A DNA stretch of 64,000 nucleotides from Oncomelania hupensis (GCA_036898135.1 CM072515.1:47318645-47382644), one strand, 5' to 3'. Counted from the first letter of the stretch, positions 11,268 to 23,561 are shown. The notes: generated by a model not told the origin, from the letters alone. A program made the numbers and translations.

Positions 11268-11886
11268 CTATGCAAAATCTTTTAATCTATATACTAACTT
11301 AAATGTCCAAATATCACTTCGAATAGATCGGTCCTTGATAGGTATCTGCAGCTATTGTTTCATCATAGGGCTTCTCGAATCTCGATCTGCCTGTCCTCCT
11401 ATTCCGGTTTCTGGTTTCGCACATTCCGGTTATAACAGTTTTGGTGTACGAATTCGTTAGCACTTAACTGTGTTCAATTGAAGAGCTGTGTTGTGGTGGA
11501 GTGTTCTCCTGGCTGGCCGACTGTTGTGTTATCGTAGCTCAGTGCTCGAATCCACTGCAGGCCGAATGTCAGAGGTGACGCGCAATGGTCTTCCTTCAGT
11601 TTCGTGCCAACTATGCCTGCTGGTCTGCAAAATAGGAGACGAATTTCTGCAACACCGTGTATACTAGGTGTGTGCAGAGTGTCTCACTGATGGCATAAAT
11701 AGCCCTCAGTGACCGCTGCAATAATACAAACAATGGACGATCATTTTTCTATGTCAGTGGTCCACTGGAATCTCCACTCTAATTCTTATACATCTACACA
11801 GCATGGCTAAACTAAACACATGGACAAATAATGAATCATCTATATATTCTCCATCACAGCCACTAGTCTGCACGAATACATCACTT
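11268..11886. mobile_element. LTR-like element copy A, right part
   Basis: Continues the element interrupted at 9404 and matches the reverse complement of about 29345-29925 (for example TAATTCTTATACATCTACACAGCATGG). Similarity fades after about 11886, so this end is truncated or diverged. Confidence 0.75.
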
Positions 11887-12997
11887 AGGTGAAAAGACGT
11901 TAAATTAAAGAAAAAACAAAACAATACAAAGAAACTTGACCAGTTTAGGGTGACGAAGCAAAACTAACAAAACAATGCAGGAGTTGAAATAACATTATTT
12001 GCAATCTTAGCAATAAACTTTCATTTATTTTCTCTCCCTCACCTTCCACCCTCTACAACAGGTTTAGAAACCCTATTACCACAGGTTCAGAAAACCGAGT
12101 CGTGACAAAGCTCCACAATAATAATATTCCAGTGTCTGCTTCTGCATAATTTGTATTGTCTGCTAGAATATTACATTGGAGTTGCTCCACATGTTCTTCC
12201 TCAGGGGAAGGACAACTGCAGTATTTACAATTCAGATTTGATTGGGTAATAAAACTCTTGCAGTTTAATTACTGAACATTGGTATGGATAACACAGTTTC
12301 TACGGACTTCGCTAAGCACCATTGTCGCTCTCACTGTCTTCCCTACCCCACACTCCCCTCCTGTTCTCTTTTTTTCCTGCCATTTGATTTGTCACATCCT
12401 CCTTACGCACACCGAGCATTTCTTTTTTTGATGGATACATGCGCGGTACAAGTGGAAATCATCACCATCATCATTGGTAAACATTAAAGTGCGCTTGAGG
12501 TCAAGACCAAAATGGTGAATATGTCTGATTTGCACTAATAAATGACTATCTGCCTATGTACTGGAACATATTATTGTGCCTAATATTTTGCAATGTTATT
12601 GTAAACATTATGTTTCGGGGCTTCTTTTACATCGTCTGCTACAAGCACTATATGGCTTATCTCCCTTAGAAGGCCAGTGTAGGCACACAAACATATAATC
12701 AGCGGAGCGTGACAAACATGCCGTGGTATCGGATGACGCTTGAAGACGGGAGGTCATGATATCGAGGAACCGAATGTCTTTTTAAACTGCTTACACGCGC
12801 GTTATTTCAGAGCTTTCATCTCAATAATATATAATGTGGATGAATAAACTCCTCATCACTCAATCTAGTGTACTAAGTTAGTGCAAAAACAAAAGACATC
12901 AGACTCACTTTAAAATATGAAATTATTTATATAAGAATTTATATGCTGAAAGAATAAGATTGGTGGGTTTGATAAGTGTTACTCGCGTCTTGGTTCA
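11887..12997. other. No gene seen
   Basis: AT-rich unique-looking DNA. A diverged segment at 12805-12915 resembles 14180-14290 (shared GAGCTTTCA, GTGGAT-AATAAA, CAGACTCACTTT). No exon recognised. Confidence 0.45.
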
Positions 12998-13074
12998 TGA
13001 AGAAGAAGAAGAAGAAGAAGAAGAAGAAGAAGAAGAAGAAGAAGAAGAAGAAGAAGAAGAAGAAGAAGAAGAAA
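12998..13074. repeat. (GAA)n microsatellite
   Basis: About 25 pure GAA units, followed by purine-rich DNA to 13235. The E-rich, L-rich and S-rich frames here are artefacts. Confidence 0.97.
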
Positions 13075-13235
13075 CGAAAGAAGGATGTGAAATGAAAAGA
13101 AAGAAAGGTGGAAGAAGGCGAAAAGAAGATAAAGCAATAAAGCATGGTATGTCGATAAGAAGAAGAGGAAGAAGGAGATGGAAGGGAGAAGGTAGAAGAG
13201 TAAGGAGAGGAGGAGAAAGAAGTGATAAAGCATGG

Positions 13236-14873
13236 TATGTGGAAGTTGGTAGTTGGCAGCGACAGTTGGAGCCATACATCACACTGAACCTGGCCTGTCT
13301 ACCAAGCTTCACCAACTCCCAGTCTGACTTTGTTTTTACCTTCCTCACTGTTGGAAAGGGGTGGGCGTTCTAGTCCTTGGAGTAAGAAGTAGGATGGGTT
13401 GATCCATAGACATAAAGAAAGTTTATTTTGGTTCTACCTTACGGAATATGTATAAAATTGCCATACTAGTAACGTTTCTGCACTCACAATCTAAGATCTA
13501 AGGAAAAACATAGGCCAGTTTTTACAAGCATTATTATCCAAAAGGCAAATACATTTTCAAATACATTTTCAATACAATTACAACCCTCAACCCTTACCCC
13601 CCTCCCCCCATCCACCCTCACCCCAAGTGAAATAGGGAACAAAGTATCCTATTGCTGCGAGAGCCATGTGCCATACCTCATCTAAATAATGAAGTAATTG
13701 GCGCGTGCTTGCGCCATTCCCGCCAAGACGTAACAACGCAGCAACAGTTTTTGTAGGCCTAAACCTTGCCATTGCTGTTTGTTTGGGGGTTGTTAAAAAG
13801 CTCAAATGCCAATCACCCTTCCTTGCGCCGCCCCCTTTTCACCCGGGTGCCATACAGAACAAAAAATCCTACTTTTTTTTTAACAAGAAAGACCCGTTGC
13901 CACATCACTTTGGTAGGCTCAAACTGAATCATGCTGCAATTGCGATGAAGAAGTGTTGCTTGGTTGGTTGGCTTGTGAATATGAATATAGTAGGTACAGA
14001 CCACGATTCAAAAGGAAACCTACTGAAGGGAATCGTAACCCTTATTTCACAGGTATACATTGCGTAAATAGGTAATAGGATTTTGTCTTCTTCAAGTGAA
14101 ACAATGCTGTCGTTTGGAGTCTGAAGTGGCGCGCATGCATAATGACTATTATGGACTGCTTTGCTAGACTACCAGGGGAGAGCTTTCACCTCCACAATGT
14201 GGATTAATAAACCCTCCTCAGTTCGTACTATCACGTGTACAAGTTTGGAAATGAAAAGAACACACACAAACTCAGACTCACTTTTAACATTAACAAAGTG
14301 GAACTCGTTTGTATGGTTTGCTATCTCGTTTTCTTTAACAAGGGAGGCAACTGGAGGCAGGCGAGAAGTGAAGAAGGGAAGTAAATCAAAGTCCTAATGA
14401 CATGTCTGCAGAGAAAAGAAAAAAAAATCTGCCTTCTGCGAAACTCATTGCCACCGCCAGAAACAGGGTGGGGTAGCCTGGTGATGAAAGCCAGTTGCGC
14501 GATGCTGTTCCTTGTTTTCCGTAGCCTTTGTTTTTAATTACATTTGCTTACTTCTTAACAATGTTTTGAATTCATAACTGTGGAACAAACACGCATGGAC
14601 GCCCTTAATCGTTCAAATTCTAGTATACACTAGCCAAGAACTAACTTACTAAGTCACCTAAGTCATGTATCATAATTTATACATGTGGACCTGGTGTGGA
14701 CATTTGGATTATGTAGGATACTTTTCACGTCCCAAGAATAGCAACTTTAAAAAGTTAAAAAGGATTACAAGAACATATGAATTTTTATTAGTGTTAAACG
14801 TGTATTATATTGTCTTGTATTTCATTGTATTGTACTGTATTGTATTATTACTTTGTATAATTGTGAAGCAGCG
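13236..14873. other. No gene seen
   Basis: Mixed DNA with a CCCTCC-rich patch at 13585-13625 and TTGTATTGTA repeats at 14812-14850. The 155-codon plus frame from 14665 crosses a repeat and a GT tract and is not a gene. Confidence 0.45.
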
Positions 14874-15003
14874 AGGGAGAGAGTTGGGCATCACCCTCAT
14901 CACGCTGGCCCAAGATAAGTGTGATCTCCAACATCACGCTCCCCTACGGCCACAAGGCTATGGGACTACCTTTACCTTTTTTTTTTATAATTGTGAATCA
15001 GCG
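14856..15003. mobile_element. 112-bp short retroposon with 18-bp flanking repeat
   Basis: An element at 14874-14985 lies between near-identical direct repeats TATAATTGTGAAGCAGCG (14856-14873) and TATAATTGTGAATCAGCG (14986-15003), one mismatch in 18. It ends in a T run. Its reverse complement recurs at 38350-38470 (shared GTAGTCCCATAGCCT, GGCCGTAGGGGAGCGTGAT, CTTATCTTGGGCCAGCGT). The family is not named here. Confidence 0.7.
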
Positions 15004-15083
15004 GATCAGCAGTGGTCCAGCACCAGTCATGCAATCGTCAGAATGTTGAATGCCAACAGTTTCTCCTGGGTGCCTTTCACTCG

Positions 15084-15134
15084 CGCGCGCGTGTGTGTGT
15101 GTGTGAGCGCGCGCCTGTGTGTGTGTGTGTGAAA
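15084..15134. repeat. (GC)n/(GT)n alternating tract
   Basis: CGCGCGCGTGTGTG-type alternating purine-pyrimidine DNA, repeated twice. Confidence 0.85.
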
Positions 15135-16080
15135 GAGTTGTGTTGTGTGTATGAGCAAGGGTGCTGGCCCGGGGTTCATAGGTTAACCTTGAGCATTTTC
15201 TTGTGCTGGGAAGTGTGCTATATAGAAGCAATCATACTTGTTTGTGAGATGATGGTAATGTAACTGATTATGGTAATATGCCCAGAGTGTTTGTGTGAGC
15301 GTGTGTTTTGTGTGTGTGTATATATATATATAATAGGTAAGCTTGCACAAATGTGAGTAGAGTATGTTCTTTGTGTGTTTGCCATACCCCGTTCCCTGAC
15401 AGCCGTTCTACCTACATTACTTGATAGATATATGGCCCTGTAGACCTGGCATTGTTTCATGTTGATGGTGTGTTTAGAGTAAACCATCCCAACACTGGGT
15501 TTAAATTATGATAAATACGCCTTTACATCTGTACAGGTGGCAATATGGCATTCTTAGTGCTGACTTCAAGGTTGTGCTGTTGTTACCCCCTACCCGCGCT
15601 GCTACACACCATTCCTCACCACCCTCTTTCCCACGCCTCCGTCACGCTAGTACCGCCTTCTCCTTCTCCCAAAAAGTTCAGTTGGAACCAAGAAACCTTT
15701 GTCAAAGACGTAAGGACAAAATCGTAATATGAAAATACAATATTGTACGAAAGTACTGTCAGAAAAATCGATTACGATAATAAATAAATCGATAATAATA
15801 TCTAATCAAAAATACACACGCATACACACTCACACAACCGTGTAGAAACCGTTGTGCTGACTTTCATGAGTCTCTACATACGTTACTTTGACATTTTTAC
15901 AAATGTGTCCATTTTTTGAAGCTAACCCTAACTAAACCCTAACCCTTAACCTAACCCTAAGCCTAACACAACCCTAATCCTATCGGAACACTGTTTTGAC
16001 GTCAAAATAACGGGGTCCGTCAAAAGAAAGTACGTAAAGGTTCAAGTGTATGTCAGAATAAAGGCGTTTCTACCTAGCCA
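15135..16080. other. No gene seen; telomere-like patch
   Basis: Contains CCCTAA-like repeats at 15916-15972 and TATATA at 15320-15332. No exon recognised. Confidence 0.45.
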
Positions 16081-16088
16081 ATCTCTCA

Positions 16089-16137
16089 GACACACACACA
16101 CACACACACATACACACAAACACACTACTACTACTAT

Positions 16138-16219
<82 letters not shown>

Positions 16220-16236
16220 TCTTCTTCTTCTTCTTC
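16089..16236. repeat. Compound microsatellite (CA)n-(TAC)n-(TTC)n
   Basis: CA at 16089-16125, about 28 TAC units to 16216, then TTC to 16236. It ends directly at the 3'-end fragment of T1. Confidence 0.95.
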
Positions 16237-16239
16237 CCG

Positions 16240-16278
16240 GTCCTGATTTGGCTCGGAAGAGTCCGCTGGACCTAAAGC

Positions 16279-16312
<34 letters not shown>

Positions 16313-16320
16313 TCTCCTTC
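16240..16320 (+). repeat. T1 3'-end fragment with (CAAT)n tail
   Basis: Only the last 38 bp of T1 are present (TGATTTGGCTCGG, hairpin GTCCGCTGGAC, CCTAAAGC), followed by nine CAAT units. The corresponding tails at the other copies are TGTAA-, TTAA- and TAATTAAC-type, so tail sequence differs between copies. Confidence 0.75.
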
Positions 16321-16714
16321 TTCTTCTTGATATTGTAAATATTCAGCCCGCATGGTAAAACAACAACAACAAACAAACAAAGAACAGAGTGCACTATTGT
16401 ATTACAATATTGTAGCTTACCGGAGCATAAAGATTGCCCATTACTATAGACCTATGTGAGTACAGCGTTCTTGCCTGGTACTGCCTGGTACTGCGGTAGA
16501 AAGCCTGCTACAGTCTATTGGTTTCACACTGTAGGGCTGCTGTAACTGCTGTTGTCTTTGCCCCTAAGTTATGGTCATAGGTTGCTCATGCTGAACTGAT
16601 TTACCCTACCTGTTTCAGGCAACAAACCACCCTCTACTTCACACGCATTCCCACCAAACCCCTCAACCACCCACATACCCACCTCATTCGTCCGAACTTC
16701 TGTTGTATAAATCG
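16321..16714. other. No gene seen
   Basis: Short CAACAA/CAAA repeats at 16363-16380, otherwise featureless. Confidence 0.45.
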
Positions 16715-16940
16715 CACCAACTTTTAAGATCCTGACGCTCATGTACTGGACCGTGAGTGCCAGAAGCACTTAAGTCCCTTCTGTTCCATTCCCCTCGCCC
16801 AGGATTATGCCCAGTTGTCTGAAACCTCAGACGATGAACTTAAGACTGAAAGTGGGCGCCCCGGGCGGCTTGATTTAAATCTTATATCGGCCAGTGCCTT
16901 AAGCAGCTCTTGACATAGAAAAGCGCTATAATATAAGACA
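16715..16940 (+). mobile_element. SINE fragment (long tRNA-SINE family), 3' portion
   Basis: Shares AAGATCCTGACGCTCATGT and GTGAGTGCC with the SINE at 4431-4755, then runs through GGGCGGCTTGATTTAAATC to a GCCTTAAGCAGCTCTTG...AAGCGCTATAATATAAG end. This shows the longer original 3' region of the family. The tRNA head is missing. Confidence 0.65.
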
Positions 16941-17110
16941 TGTCCACCCAATGTTAAGTTTAAAAATATAAATATGAATGTAGGCTTACAATGTATGCAT
17001 GCAGCTAGCCTATAATAAAAATGACGCTAAAAATATAATAAAAGCGTTATTACATTATTTTCGATATGGTTGAACAAAACAAACACTCTATTCTTCTACA
17101 ACACACATAC

Positions 17111-17114
<4 letters not shown>

Positions 17115-17172
<58 letters not shown>
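17115..17172. repeat. (GA)n microsatellite and GA-rich tail
   Basis: About 28 GA units, then degenerate GACAGA/GGGA repeats to 17292. Confidence 0.95.
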
Positions 17173-17174
<2 letters not shown>

Positions 17175-17292
17175 AAGAGAGACAGAGACAGACAAAGAGA
17201 GAAAAACACAGAGACAGAGACAGACAGAGAAAGAAACTGACAGAGACAGAGAGGGAGGGATAGAGAGAGGGAGGGATAGAGAGAGGGAGGCA

Positions 17293-17723
17293 GCATGACG
17301 CATACACAAACACACTGACGCACAAGTCTAAAGTGATGTGTTCGATACTGAACTCTTGTTGGACCTTAATGTGACATAAACAGCTCTCTGAAATGTGCGC
17401 CCAAAGAGATCATAACACTCTGTTTATATATCTACGCTGTTGAACGTATTGCACATATTGTTCTATCTTTCTTACACACACAACACTCACACCCACACCC
17501 GCACACACACACACACACACACATTATATACATGTCTACCTGCATTTACCATTGAGTAACTTCTGATGCTGAACCAACCAAATACAAAACAAACTGACTG
17601 TAATGTTGTCAAAGAAGGATTTAGCCATCGTTCAGATAGTTTTGTGGTAGTCTGTAATACAGAAACAGAACATTTGTCGCCTTGAAACCGTGAAAGCTTT
17701 CTCAAATGTCTCATACACACAAT

Positions 17724-17754
<31 letters not shown>

Positions 17755-18320
17755 TCCTAACCTCTCTTTTCCATCCACCTCCTCCCAACAGCAGGAGGGC
17801 GAGTGGTATGTATGTTCCAGAGTAAACTGCTGTTGGTGGTTGGTATGGGTTAGGGTTGTAATTTCAGAAGCTTGCTGACAGATAAGCACGGCTGCAAACC
17901 ATGTTTTCTTTCCCCACCCTCACCCCTACCACCTAATCCACACAGAAAGGGAAGAAATGAAAGGGAGCGGAGGGAAAGAGCCAGGGGTGAAGGAGGAGTG
18001 ATGTTTCTTTCTGGATCGTTTGTGTGAGGTGCAGAAGTTTCCTACCTCTGTCTACATGTTTGTCTCTCGCTCGATCTGCTTCTCTCTCTCTCTGTCTCTC
18101 TCTGTCTCTCTCTGTCTCTCTCTCTCTCTCTCTCCCTCCCTCCCTCCTCAGCCCACTTAATCTCTTCTCTCTATCACTGATTTTCGGTAAGAGCAAGGCG
18201 TTTCGTGCGGCCCTAAATCTGTTTTCTGGCTAATGACACAATGACAAATCCATTACTGCTTTGCCATACCTTTAGTATCTGTTCTTCTTAACTCTCTCAT
18301 CTTTTTATTCTTTTAAGCCC
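17293..18320. other. No gene seen; CA, TC patches
   Basis: (CA)n at 17470-17522, (TC)n at 17724-17755 and TCTG/TC repeats at 18079-18150. No exon recognised. Confidence 0.45.
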
Positions 18321-18322
18321 CA

Positions 18323-18323
<1 letters not shown>

Positions 18324-18387
<64 letters not shown>

Positions 18388-18396
18388 TCTCTCTCT
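18324..18396. repeat. (TC)n microsatellite
   Basis: About 33 near-pure TC units. Confidence 0.95.
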
Positions 18397-19077
18397 CACT
18401 TATTGTTCTCAAGTCTCTTCTCTCCCTCCACGCCCCCCCCCCACCCTCAACACACACTGTCTCATGCCCTAAATATAACAATTGTGCATCAAATAATTTA
18501 CAAACTCAATAAGCGAATTGCATGTGAGTGTAGCAAAACACTTTCAACAGCAGGAAAAACACTGCAATTCAATTTGCAAATCCAGTTCTTCTCTGACAGA
18601 AACGTTGCCATGCATAAATACACAATAACTCTAATAACTCATGAACGAGCATCGACACATTTTCTAAAGTGATTCCTATAACAAGCACATATTCGTCATC
18701 GAAGAAATAAAATGCATTTTCAAACAAAATCGTAAATGGAAGGCACGAAATAAATCACAGCCCTTCGTAGCTACAGCTCCGCGGCATTTATTTCTCTATG
18801 ACCGCGGGGGAAAAAAATAGGAAATAGAAGCGAAAATGAATTGATGCAATAAAAACGAATGAAGGGAGGAAAAGATGAGCAGATTTATCCCCCTTGCTTT
18901 TCTTGGAGGCGCGAAATGACCAGCAGGCAGGAGACATTACTCCGGTGCGAGGAGAGATAACTTTCAGGCAAAGGGACATAACGTGACACCGAGAGAAGAA
19001 AGGGGACATAACCTCGCAGCAAGAGAAGATAACTCTGAGGCAAAGAAGCGTAACGCCTAATGATGCGAAATTGGGAA

Positions 19078-19078
<1 letters not shown>
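18397..19078. other. No gene seen; degenerate purine-rich tandem repeats
   Basis: At 18940-19055 a degenerate unit of about 27 bp recurs (AGATAACT..., GGGACATAAC..., GAGGCAAAG...). Otherwise featureless. Confidence 0.45.

Positions 19079-19146
<68 letters not shown>
19079..19146. repeat. (ATT)n microsatellite
   Basis: About 22 pure ATT units. Confidence 0.97.
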
Positions 19147-19159
19147 CTAAGATGGGTCT

Positions 19160-19410
19160 AAGGCATGGAAGAATGGGTGAGTGTGAGTAGTTTTGTGTAT
19201 TGTGGAATAATTACTCTATGTTAAATGTGTATGCATGGGTATGTGACTGGATATCTGTTTATGCATGTGTGCTAGTGTTGATAGATTTGTATTTCGGTAT
19301 GGAAGTTGTGTATGATACTGTATCAAATGTATTAATATTGTATGTCTATGTCTTGCACTGCAAAACAAATTTTCATGCCATGTGTTTGGACAATAAAGAA
19401 TCTTGAATCT
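19160..19410 (+). repeat. LINE 3' UTR/3' end with (TCTTGAA)n tail
   Basis: T/G-rich DNA ends in GGACAATAAAG followed by two to three units of TCTTGAA. It has the AATAAAG-plus-tandem-tail structure of the elements at 637, 32404, 42056 and 61961 but in plus orientation. No coding part remains. Confidence 0.6.
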
Positions 19411-19509
19411 TGAATTGAAGAGAAGAATGGAATGGAAACGGGCACGCGAGGAAGCGACTTGAAAAAATTCGTCATTCACATCCCTCAGCTCATCACCAAG
19501 AGGATGAAG

Positions 19510-19511
<2 letters not shown>

Positions 19512-19584
<73 letters not shown>

Positions 19585-19600
19585 TCTCTCTCTCTCTCTG
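19512..19600. repeat. (TC)n microsatellite
   Basis: About 32 TC units, a T run, then a further short TC run. Confidence 0.95.
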
Positions 19601-19746
19601 GACCTCTTATCCTTGCAAATATGTTTTTAAAAAGACCAATGAAACTGAAGACATCGCACAACAACAACAACAAAAACTACATTGTTGTCAAAAATACTTA
19701 AGTGCTGATTCAGAACAGCAGTGGAATTGTACTAGTAGCAGCAAAT

Positions 19747-19790
19747 CCCCCTCCTCCTCCTCCTCCTCCTCCTCAACATCATCATCATCG

Positions 19791-19862
<72 letters not shown>
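19747..19862. repeat. (CCT)n and (ATC)n microsatellites
   Basis: Nine CCT units then about 27 ATC units. They lie 150 bp from the 36-bp minisatellite. Confidence 0.96.
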
Positions 19863-20009
19863 ATTCGCTTCTTCATAGCATCACTGAAAGTTTCAGCAAC
19901 TTGAGAAAGACGACTCTATAAGAACTGGAGCTCCGCGTTTAACTAGTGCTTGTACCAAATTTATCATTAATTCATGTTCTGTTCCATTGTGCTCTGATTC
20001 GTCCCTTAG

Positions 20010-22800
20010 GAAACCAGTTTTACAAGAGATGATGCCAGGGGATAGGAAACCAGTTCTGCAAGAGATGATGCCAGGGGATAGGAAACAAGTACTGCAAGAG
20101 ATGATGCCAGGGGATAGGAAACAAGTACTGCAAGAGATGATGCCAGGGGATAGGAAACAAGCACTACAATAGATGATGCCAGGGGATAGGAAACAAGTAC
20201 TGCAAGAGATGATGCCAGGGGATAGGAAACAAGTACTGCAAGAGATGATGCCAGAGGATAGGAAACAAGTACTGCAAGAGATGATGCCAGGGGATAGGAA
20301 ACAAGTACTGCAAGAGATGATGCCAGGGGATAGGAAACAAATACTGCAAGAGATGATGCCAGGGGATAGGAAACAAGTACTGCAAGAGATGATGCCAGAG
20401 GATAGGAAACAAGTACTGCAAGAGATGATGCCAGGGGATAGGAAACCAGTTCTGCAAGAGATGATGCCAGGGGATAGGAAACCAGTTCTGCAAGAGATGA
20501 TGCCAGGGGATAGGAAACAAATACTGCAAGAGATGATGCCAGGGGATAGGAAACAAGTACTGCAAGAGATGATGCCAGGGGATAGGAAACCAGTTCTGCA
20601 AGAGATGATGCCAGGGGATAGGAAACAAGTACTGCAAGAGATGATGCCAGGGGATAGGAAACAAGTACTGCAAGAGATGATGCCAGAGGATAGGAAACAA
20701 GTACTGCAAGAGATGATGCCAGGGGATAGGAAACAAGTACTACAATAGATGATGCCAGGGGATAGGAAACAAGTACTACAATAGATGATGCCAGGGGATA
20801 GGAAACAAGTACTGCAAGAGATGATGCCAGGGGATAGGAAACAAGTACTGCAAGAGATGATGCCAGAGGATAGGAAACAAGTACTGCAAGAGATGATGCC
20901 AGGGGATAGGAAACAAGTACTGCAAGAGATGATGCCAGGGGATAGGAAACAAATACTGCAAGAGATGATGCCAGGGGATAGGAAACAAGTACTGCAAGAG
21001 ATGATGCCAGGGGATAGGAAACAAGTACTGCAAGAGATGATGCCAGGGGATAGGAAACCAGTTCTGCAAGAGATGATGCCAGGGGATAGGAAACCAGTTC
21101 TGCAAGAGATGATGCCAGGGGATAGGAAACAAATACTGCAAGAGATGATGCCAGGGGATAGGAAACAAGTACTGCAAGAGATGATGCCAGGGGATAGGAA
21201 ACAAGTACTGCAAGAGATGATGCCAGGGGATAGGAAACAAGTGCTGCAAGAGATGATGCCAGGGGATAGGAAACCAGTTCTGCAAGAGATGATGCCAGGG
21301 GTTAGGAAACAAGTGCTGCAAGAGATGATGCCAGGGGATAGGAAACAAGTACTGCAAGAGATGATGCCAGGGGATAGGAAACAAGTACTGCAAGAGATGA
21401 TGCCAAGGGATAGGAAACAAGTACTGCAAGAGATGATGCCAGGGGTTAGGAAACAAGTACTGCAATAGATGATGCCAGAGGATAGGAAACAAGTACTGCA
21501 AGAGATGATGCCAGGGGATAGGAAACAAGTACTGCAAGAGATGATGCCAGGGGATAGGAAACAAGTACTGCAATAGATGATGCCAGAGGATAGGAAACAA
21601 GTACTGCAAGAGATGATGCCAGGGGATAGGAAACAAGTACTGCAAGAGATGATGCCAGGGGATAGGAAACAAATACTGCAAGAGATGATGCCAGGGGATA
21701 GGAAACAAGTACTGCAAGAGATGATGCCAGAGGATAGGGAACAAGTACTGCAAGAGATGATGCCAGGGGATAGGAAACCAGTTCTGCAAGAGATGATGCC
21801 AGCGGATAGGAAACCAGTTCTGCAAGAGATGATGCCAGAGGATAGGAAACAAATACTGCAAGAGATGATGCCAGGGCATAGGAAACAAGTACTGCAAGAG
21901 ATGATGCCAGGGGAGAGGAAACCAGTTCTGCAAGAGATGATGCCAGGGGATAGGAAACAAGTACTGCAAGAGATGATGCCAGGGGATAGGAAACAAGTAC
22001 TGCAAGAGATGATGCCAGAGGATAGGACACAAGTACTGCAAGAGATGATGCCAGGGGATAGGAAACAAGTACTACAATAGATGATGCCAGGGGATAGGAA
22101 ACAAGTACTGCAAGAGATGATGCCAGGGGATAGGAAACAAGTACTGCAATAGATGATGCCAGATGATAGGAAACAAGTACTGCAAGAGATGATGCCAGGG
22201 GATAGGAAACAAGTACTGCAAGAGATGATGCCAGGGGATAGGAAACAAATACTGCAAGAGATGATGCCAGGGGATAGGAAACAAGTACTGCAAGAGGTGA
22301 TGCCAGGGGATAGGAAACAAGTACTGCAAGAGATGATGCCAGGGGATAGGAAACCAGTTCTGCAAGAGATGATGCCAGGGGATAGGAAACCAGTTCTGCA
22401 AGAGATGATGCCAGGGGATAGGAAACAAATACTGCAAGAGATGATGCCAGGGGATAGGAAACAAGTACTGCAAGAGATGATGCCAGGGGATAGGAAACAA
22501 GTACTGCAAGAGATGATGCCAGGGGATAGGAAACAAGTGCTGCAAGAGATGATGCCAGGGGATAGGAAACCAGTTCTGCAAGAGATGATGCCAGGGGTTA
22601 GGAAACAAGTGCTGCAAGAGATGATGCCAGGGGATAGGAAACAAGTACTGCAAGAGATGATGCCAGGGGATAGGAAACAAGTACTGCAAGAGATGATGCC
22701 AGGGGATAGGAAACAAGTACTGCAAGAGATGATGCCAGGGGTTAGGAAACAAGTGCTGCAAGAGATGATGCCAGGGGATAGGAAACAAGTACTGCAAGAG
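20010..22800. repeat. 36-bp minisatellite, about 77 units, with higher-order structure
   Basis: The unit is 12 codons long on the plus strand (reads MMPGDRKQVLQE) and is repeated head to tail about 77 times with few variants. Variant units recur in fixed order: the series starting at 20245 matches that at 20857 (17 units later), and the block 20929-21468 matches 22225-22764 exactly 36 units (1,296 bp) later. Seven units on the plus strand carry CAATAG and so a stop (20172, 20748, 20784, 21468, 21576, 22080, 22152). The minus strand frame reading SPGIISCSTCFL stays open for 979 codons (22832-19893) but has no ATG at its upstream end. It is interpreted as non-coding satellite DNA; coding use is not excluded. 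Confidence 0.97.
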
Positions 22801-22888
22801 AACAAATGTGATCCAACAGTCACCACTGTCAATTGAATGTAATCGAAGAGATGAAGAACTAAAGCAGTGTAAGATCGCGCGCGCTATC

Positions 22889-22909
22889 ACACACACAGAT
22901 ACACACACG

Positions 22910-22940
<31 letters not shown>

Positions 22941-22958
22941 ACACACACACACACACCA
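22889..22958. repeat. (CA)n microsatellite
   Basis: ACACAC tract with few interruptions, just right of the minisatellite. Confidence 0.95.
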
Positions 22959-23029
22959 GCACACAAACATGTATACGATCAAAACCAGGGTTTCTTTAGA
23001 ATGTAGGAATCGGAAAGTGATTTTTTGAC

Positions 23030-23150
23030 AGAAAAGGGTTAGGGCAAGGGTTAGGGATAGCTCTGCAACTAACCCTTACCCGAACCCTTCTCTAAAAAGT
23101 TGACCTAGTTCGTCACCTATAGGCGACGAAATAGGTCAAACTTTCATCAA
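23030..23150. repeat. Two adjacent inverted repeats (hairpins)
   Basis: First, GGGTTAGGGCAAGGGTTAG (23036 onward) pairs with CTAACCCTTACCCGAACCC (23069 onward), 17 of 19. Second, the 40-bp palindrome centred on CCTATAGG (about 23098-23137) has arms TTGACCTAGTTCGTC and GACGAAATAGGTCAA with two mismatches. It may be the end of a DNA transposon or a foldback unit; the family is not recognised. Confidence 0.65.
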
Positions 23151-23484
23151 AATTTTTCCGAAAAGGGACTGGATTTTCTCCGTCCCGGATAGTGCACTCC
23201 CTTGTACTTAAAACTCTCTCATGCACTACAACTGCACTCCCATGCACTAAAAGAGCACTCCCGCGCACTTTCAAAAAAGTGGGGCCCTGGAAAAAAGTGG
23301 GGTCCGAGCAAAAGACCCCATTTATGACTAAAAAAACAAGGTCGGGCTACCACTTTGACATGAATACACCTGCACATGCGCTTACACTGGGAATTTGTGA
23401 AATCGAATTGCACGACAGGAATAATAATGATGACGATGATGATGACCATCATAATCGATGGTGATGAGGGCTATGATTAAAACA

Positions 23485-23485
<1 letters not shown>
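23151..23485. other. No gene seen
   Basis: Contains a few irregular GCACTCCC-type repeats at 23190-23270. No exon recognised. Confidence 0.45.

Positions 23486-23561
<76 letters not shown>

Noticed and set aside
9138..12108. LTR-like copy A extending to a CGTGACA at 12108
   Set aside because: Similarity to the other copy ends near 11886 and no matching duplication is found beside 12108.
15916..15972. True telomere end
   Set aside because: Only a few degenerate CCCTAA units with unique DNA on both sides.
20164..22962. LFPIPWHHLLQY, VSYPLASSLAV and MMPGDRKQVLQE repeat proteins as separate genes
   Set aside because: All are alternate frames of the same 36-bp minisatellite; none has an independent start, domain or splice context.
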